DNA of 18,160 bases from an uncultured Lachnospiraceae bacterium (GTDB taxonomy: Bacteria; Bacillota; Clostridia; Lachnospirales; Lachnospiraceae): assembly GCA_947177925.1 (NCBI GenBank), contig CAMWWJ010000024.1, positions 1-18,160 on the forward strand, written 5' to 3'. The translations under genes were made by a program, and so were the position numbers. Positions 14,038 through 18,160 of this stretch are shown piece by piece. Positions within the stretch are counted from its first letter, which is position 1. Every line of letters begins with the position of its first letter. The notes under the pieces were generated by a model. It saw nothing but the letters and a program-made list of their open reading frames with translations. It ran no database searches and had not been told where the DNA came from.

Positions 14038-15749
14038 AGACTGCTCCCTCCACTGTCAATACCCGCTTTGATTCCTTTCCTTCCTGCCCACAAATACAGC
14101 AGCAAAAAGACCGTCAACACATATCCTGTCAGATATACCGGATAATAATACATGAACAGTCTGGATGGCGCTGTCAGGAAAATCAGGGGTATTTTCGCCA
14201 TATGGCTTGCTAACAGCAGGGCGTATCCCCATTTTCGTTTCCATAAAAGAATCAGAAGGATCAAAAGTTCCAGCACCATGGCGGGCAGGGCGCTGTAAAC
14301 AAAGGAATATCCAGAAAGCTTCTTATGATAATTGCCAGCCTCCCTCAATTCCAGTACGGAAATGACTCCATTCCGCAGCCGGTGGGAAACAGGCGCCGTC
14401 ATGGGAAGCTTTCTAAATTTTTCATAATTGGGGACATTTTCTTTTATAAACAGCTCTGTTGTATTTTCCAGTAAATCTTCCGATTGAAGGAAAGTCTGAA
14501 GCCGTTCCTTCAGAAAAACTTCCGGATACTCCAAAACAAGCTGCCAGTAGATCTTTCTGAATACAGCATACTGCTCATCCGTATAATCCCTTACAAATTC
14601 GTCATCCGACCAGTACAGGCTGATTCCGGTTCTTCCTTCCTCTGCCGCCCATGCCGCCTTGTATACATCCAAAACCCGATCCATCAAATACAGCCTGCTG
14701 GTCTGCTTGTGAATAACAGGTGCATCTTTATCCTCAAGAATCTGAAGGGCTGCTTTCTCCGATTCCGGATAGTAGGAGCTTAAAAGCGCCTCCATATAAA
14801 TATGTCTAATCAGCGGAACAACCGGAAGAAGCATACTGGTCAGCTCATATTCGTGGGAATTTTTATAAAATTGCTTTTGATTCTCCCCTATTTTTTGTGG
14901 TACAGCCAGTATAAGGCTCCCAGCAAGCACACAAAGGATAAATCTGGATTTCATTTTCTTATCCGTCAGTCTCCAAAACAGCACAAGGAAGCAGACCGGC
15001 AGCGCCAAAACATAATAAACCGCCTCTGACCGCCAGTTGACAATCACGGCAGATAGTATAGCAAGTGTTATTACATTTTTGCCGCTAATCCTTTTTTCCA
15101 CCGAAAGAAATACAAATTCCCCTAAAAGCAAAAGCTCTAAAAAGGCATAAAGGCTCATGCGCATGGGATACAGATTGGAATCCAGCACCGGCAGGAACAA
15201 AAACGGCACATAGCCAAAATAGATGAATTTAGAAGCTTTATCCGTAAGAAAAAGCTTTTGAAACCGGTAAAGAATCCAGCCTACAATCAGGGAAATACAG
15301 GCATTCTGCAAAAGAATCACACCGGATGGAACCGGAAGGAGCATAAGTGCCATAATATAAAACACACTGGTAAGATAATGCTGCCAAAACACCGGAAAGA
15401 CATTTTCCGCCTCAAATAAAATGCCGAATTCGTCCATCCTCCAGATTCCCGGCCAGGTAAGAACCAGCAGCACGCACATCAGCACAAAATAAATACAGGT
15501 AAGTCTTACAAAGCTTCTGTCCGCTTTTTTCAGAAACCAGAACAAAAAATGCCAGAAGCCTATTAAGAAGCACAAAAAAACAGCCTTACTTCCCCATGCA
15601 AATATGGTTTTTATGGCAGCAGTGCCGTCCGTAAAATTCCATAATGAATAGTGGAAAATAAGCCTGTCCGTAAAAAAGCTGATGAAAAAGTGGATGCAGG
15701 CAATAAAGACCAGATGTTTATTTAATTTTTCTTTTAGCCGCTTTCCCAT
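14034..15749 (-). CDS. Large polytopic membrane protein of the polysaccharide locus
   Basis: A 571-residue protein with about 12 predicted membrane segments and one large non-membrane region (about residues 285-480) between the first nine or so and the last three. The first outward loops contain LTWPGIWRMDEFGIL and FWQHYLTS; a loop with acidic residues in that place and a long soluble part recall GT-C glycosyltransferases or DUF6020-type proteins, but I do not assign the family firmly. It could be a lipid-sugar-dependent transferase or a polymerase. The ATG at 15749 is chosen because AAAGGAG lies 5 nt upstream; the in-frame ATG at 15791 has no such site. Its stop overlaps the next GT2 start. 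Confidence 0.75.
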   Translation of the reverse strand: MGKRLKEKLNKHLVFIACIHFFISFFTDRLIFHYSLWNFTDGTAAIKTIFAWGSKAVFLCFLIGFWHFLFWFLKKADRSFVRLTCIYFVLMCVLLVLTWPGIWRMDEFGILFEAENVFPVFWQHYLTSVFYIMALMLLPVPSGVILLQNACISLIVGWILYRFQKLFLTDKASKFIYFGYVPFLFLPVLDSNLYPMRMSLYAFLELLLLGEFVFLSVEKRISGKNVITLAILSAVIVNWRSEAVYYVLALPVCFLVLFWRLTDKKMKSRFILCVLAGSLILAVPQKIGENQKQFYKNSHEYELTSMLLPVVPLIRHIYMEALLSSYYPESEKAALQILEDKDAPVIHKQTSRLYLMDRVLDVYKAAWAAEEGRTGISLYWSDDEFVRDYTDEQYAVFRKIYWQLVLEYPEVFLKERLQTFLQSEDLLENTTELFIKENVPNYEKFRKLPMTAPVSHRLRNGVISVLELREAGNYHKKLSGYSFVYSALPAMVLELLILLILLWKRKWGYALLLASHMAKIPLIFLTAPSRLFMYYYPVYLTGYVLTVFLLLYLWAGRKGIKAGIDSGGSSL

Positions 15750-15825
15750 ATCCGCTCCTTTGCCTTTTTCCACTGCTTCTGCTTCTATCATGCCATATTT
15801 GGCATTTTATTGTGCTGTATAGTTC

Positions 15826-16551
15826 TTACATGTTATATGTGTTCAAGAATATATCTAATTCCTCCGGCGTTCCAAGCACATGGACTTTTTCATAATCCAC
15901 TGTGGAAATCCGCACTTCTCCGCCTTTTTCAATCAAATAATTATAAAGAGGCGCTACATATTTTTCCCCTTTTTCCAGCTTATCATTCTGACTGTAATAT
16001 TCTCCGTACAATTCTTCATAAAGTCCGCAGCTCTTGAAATAATAGGCTCCCAACGTGCAGTTATCGGAAATCCGCTGCTTTTCCCTTACCTCTACTGCCT
16101 TTCCGGCTTCATCCAGCTTTACAAAGCTCCAATGCTCTCCGGGTGCATGAAAGCAGGGAATGAATCCGTCTCCTTCAATCTGGCTTTCATTCATTTCTCC
16201 AGCCTCTACATACGTATCAATGTTATAAATCAAAAGACCGGAGTCCTTATCCCAATAAGGAGCGCCTAACATGGCCGTGGTAGCCTGTCCGTCTGTAAGA
16301 TAGTCGATTTCCACTACCTTCACCTGATGGATTCCCATTTTATTGCAAGTGTTATTTATAAATTCGGAGGCATTATCTTCTTTTCTCACTACAAAAATAT
16401 ATACATTTTCATCGCTTTCAAAACCTGCCAGACTTTCCATGGACCATTCAAATAAGGTCTTTCCATGAGCCTCAATCATATATTTGGGCACCGTATAGCC
16501 TGCTTTTCTAAATCTGGAACCAAGTCCCGCCATAGTAATCACTATTGTCAT
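15826..16551 (-). CDS. Sugar-phosphate nucleotidyltransferase-like protein
   Basis: A 241-residue protein with the nucleotidyltransferase signature MAGLGSRFRKAGY followed by PK (residues 7-23), TDGQAT (86-91) for base/substrate contact and IYNIDTYV (108-115) where the metal-binding Asp is expected. It is shorter than RmlA or GalU (about 290) and lacks an obvious C-terminal domain, so it resembles compact capsule-locus nucleotidyltransferases. The likely role is activating a sugar phosphate or similar group for the glycosyltransferases downstream. AGGAGG lies an unusually long 14 nt from the ATG, and an out-of-frame five-codon ORF starts directly after it. It begins 26 nt after the DUF4956 gene. 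Confidence 0.8.
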   Translation of the reverse strand: MTIVITMAGLGSRFRKAGYTVPKYMIEAHGKTLFEWSMESLAGFESDENVYIFVVRKEDNASEFINNTCNKMGIHQVKVVEIDYLTDGQATTAMLGAPYWDKDSGLLIYNIDTYVEAGEMNESQIEGDGFIPCFHAPGEHWSFVKLDEAGKAVEVREKQRISDNCTLGAYYFKSCGLYEELYGEYYSQNDKLEKGEKYVAPLYNYLIEKGGEVRISTVDYEKVHVLGTPEELDIFLNTYNM

Positions 16552-16577
16552 ATTGTTTCTTTCATCCTCCTGTTATG

Positions 16578-17255
16578 TTATAAGGTTACTTCTCCGTCCT
16601 GATCCATAAGGGATACTCCATAAACACCCTCGATTTTCGCCACAGCCTGAACCATGGCAGCTTCCTCTCTTGGCTTGCACTCTATGATCATGTCAAGTCC
16701 TTCCTTTGACAGATTTCTGGACTTTACCTTTACTACTTTACTAAAACTTTTCACACTCTGCAATACTTCTTTTTCTTTTTCCGGCTTATCCGCATTGATG
16801 ATCAGTATGCCCGAAGCCCTTCCCATAGGCGTAAGCTCCAGCAAAAACAATCCCAATGTTAAAATCAGGGAGGTAATAATGGCAATCTTGAACATGCCTG
16901 CCCCGCAAATAATCCCGATACTGATAGACCAGAATAAGAACATCAAATCAGTAGGATCCTTGATGGCCGTACGGAAACGAACGATGGAAAGAGCGCCCAC
17001 CATACCAAGGGAAATCACCAGATTGGACTGCATGGCAAGAATGATACTGGCCGTAATGACGGAAATCAACGCAAGCGAAACATTAAAGCTTTTGGAATAG
17101 AAGCTTCTTCTCGCAGCCAGATAATACACAATAAAAATATAGATGGCAAGGGCGCAGGTCACAAATAATGTGACTAAGATGGAAGCCGTTGTCAGGCTGC
17201 TTCCGTTCATCCCTTCTAAAAATGACTTTTTAAAAATATCCGAAAATGTATTCAC
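16578..17255 (-). CDS. DUF4956 membrane protein
   Basis: A 225-residue membrane protein with about four transmembrane segments in residues 23-141 and a soluble C-terminal domain. The family-defining central motif is present: GMVGALSIVRFRTAIKDP (84-101) followed by TDLMFLFW. The function is not established; DUF4956 genes commonly sit next to VTC-domain polyphosphate polymerase and CotH genes, as here. The start is taken as GTG at 17255, because a perfect AGGAGG lies 6 nt upstream; the frame remains open to a TTG at 17291 that has no Shine-Dalgarno. The C-terminal ferredoxin-like segment (about 160-225, VKVKSRNLSKEGLDMIIECK) may be a ligand or regulatory domain. Confidence 0.88.
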   Translation of the reverse strand: MNTFSDIFKKSFLEGMNGSSLTTASILVTLFVTCALAIYIFIVYYLAARRSFYSKSFNVSLALISVITASIILAMQSNLVISLGMVGALSIVRFRTAIKDPTDLMFLFWSISIGIICGAGMFKIAIITSLILTLGLFLLELTPMGRASGILIINADKPEKEKEVLQSVKSFSKVVKVKSRNLSKEGLDMIIECKPREEAAMVQAVAKIEGVYGVSLMDQDGEVTL

Positions 17256-17349
17256 AAATTTCCTCCTGTAATCTGTTATTTCCACGGGCAACGAGCCAGC
17301 CAGGGCCTAAATTCATTGCTTCTTTCGCCCTTTTATGATACTTTCTCTT

Positions 17350-18112
17350 TCAAGGCTCCATCGCAAAAAACCTTCGGCACAAATAGTACTTGGAAAAGGT
17401 TGTCTGCTGCAATTTTCCGATTTCCAGCCTTTCCTTTAGAAAAGAAGGCAGAAGCTCGTCATATTTTACTTCCAAAAGCACCTTACCTTTAGGCAGGATA
17501 GGGCTTTTTTGCATATCTCTTTCAAAAAAATGAATAAAATCCTTAGAGGACTGTATATTTTCATCTATGGTAATCCGCACATTTCCCTGTTTATATACAT
17601 AGGGAATCCTGTCATATGCCACAATCACCTTCGGCCTTCCCTGTCTTACCGCTATCCACACCACGAATTCCTGCAGCAGCTTGGGATAACTTTCAAACTC
17701 TTCCTGCTTCATGGAAAGATTCTTTCCCTGAATCAGCCGGTCACACTGCCTTCTTGTAAGGGGCGCAGAAAGCTTCCTTGTCATACCGTGAACCTTTATT
17801 TTCTTTTCCAGAGTAATCTGCTTTTCCGAATAATTATAAATTCTGATCCGGTATTTCATCCGGTTATCCACTCCTGCCTCATTCATTTTGTAGCAGGTGT
17901 TATTATAATCGTCAAAGTACAGACTCCTGATATGATAGTACCCCTTTTCGCCTACGTGAGAATCCAGCCCGGCAATTCCCTGTAATCTGGCTTTCAGAAG
18001 GGGGATGTCCGTGACACGGCACAGGTATTTTAGTTCGTGGCGGTATTTTTTTGGGGGTGGTGTTAAGTTGGGGGGGGTATTTGTTTCTTATTTTCTCCTT
18101 GTTTGCTTCCAT
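17350..18112 (-). pseudogene. VTC-domain polyphosphate polymerase, frame broken near 5' end
   Basis: VTC-domain enzymes make polyphosphate from ATP in a basic tunnel. From 18045 down, the frame encodes KYRHELKYLC, HIRSLYFDDYNN, RMKYRIRIYN, LEKKIKVHG, LLEVKYDELL and FSKYYLCRRF, the tunnel strands with their Arg, Lys and Glu residues. That frame has no ATG, GTG or TTG start until an ATG at 17886, which would give 178 residues lacking the first tunnel strands. The natural start is the ATG at 18112 (AAAGGA about 9 nt upstream, reading MEANKEKIRNKY), but it is in another frame. A 34-bp homopolymer-rich insert separates the two; removing it gives an uninterrupted 242-residue protein of normal length. 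The gene is therefore disrupted, phase-variable, or affected by a sequencing error. Confidence 0.8.
18043..18082. repeat. Homopolymer-rich 34-bp insert flanked by AAATAC copies
   Basis: On the minus strand AAATAC occurs at 18077-18082 and again at 18043-18048, and the DNA between contains C8 (starting with the C of the first copy), C5 and A7 runs. Deleting one AAATAC copy plus the interval (34 bp) joins the two VTC reading frames exactly. Loss of a single base from any of the runs would also restore frame, leaving a Pro-rich linker. Confidence 0.6.
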
Positions 18113-18160
18113 TTTCTCATTTCCTTTAATGTAGAAGAGACAGAGTGATGTTACAAGTGG

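Noticed and set aside
15790..15805. Palindrome ATGCCA-TATT-TGGCAT between two polysaccharide genes
   Set aside because: A 6-bp stem with no T run on the coding strand; not a terminator and no known operator match.
17912..18112. A separate 66-codon gene from the ATG at 18112
   Set aside because: Its first 12 codons are the natural VTC start; the rest is out-of-frame translation beyond the homopolymer insert.
1..18160. tRNA, rRNA, CRISPR array and prophage structural genes
   Set aside because: No cloverleaf, rRNA segment, regularly spaced repeat array or phage structural protein is seen in the window.

Overview
The window reads as a low-to-moderate GC Firmicutes chromosome, most likely Clostridia and plausibly Lachnospiraceae. 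The basis is A-purine-rich ribosome binding sites (AAGGAG, AGGAGG), the codon use, the S8 peptidase N-terminus, the glycosyltransferase style and the VTC/DUF4956 pair. This is an inference from protein style; there is no rRNA or marker gene here. Every gene I accept lies on the minus strand, so transcription runs from right to left.

Right half (about 18112 down to 7993), a surface polysaccharide block. In transcription order it holds: a VTC-type polyphosphate polymerase whose reading frame is broken near its 5' end, a DUF4956 membrane protein, a sugar nucleotidyltransferase-like protein, a large polytopic membrane protein and two family-2 glycosyltransferases. The last three genes are joined by ATGA overlaps. 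A small terminator-like hairpin and a good promoter (TTGCCC-17-TAAAAT) then start a second unit: the polyprenyl glycosylphosphotransferase that begins lipid-linked glycan synthesis, an LCP-family glycopolymer ligase, a rhamnosyltransferase-like GT2, and glmS only 3 nt after it. Together these supply an amino-sugar precursor, build a lipid-linked glycan and attach it to the wall.

Middle (5996 down to 2970), a proteostasis pair. A membrane-anchored HtrA-type serine protease with one PDZ domain is followed 24 nt later by a ClpX-type unfoldase carrying an unusual acidic N-terminal extension of about 90 residues. A perfect 13-bp terminator lies downstream.

Left end (2746 down to 1), a scarred accessory region. 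An S8 peptidase gene is cut off just after its catalytic Asp motif. Next come repeats and hairpins, two small coupled ORFs of mobile-element style, an orphan LPQTG sortase-anchor tail with no start codon, and a HipA/CtkA-like kinase followed 1 nt later by a 71-residue acidic protein. A strong terminator ends this unit. This region looks like the edge or residue of an integrated element.

The points most worth checking are the HipA-like kinase with its small partner instead of a HipB, the htrA-clpX-like pair, the 34-bp homopolymer-rich insert in the VTC gene, and glmS sited with no room for a glmS ribozyme directly upstream.
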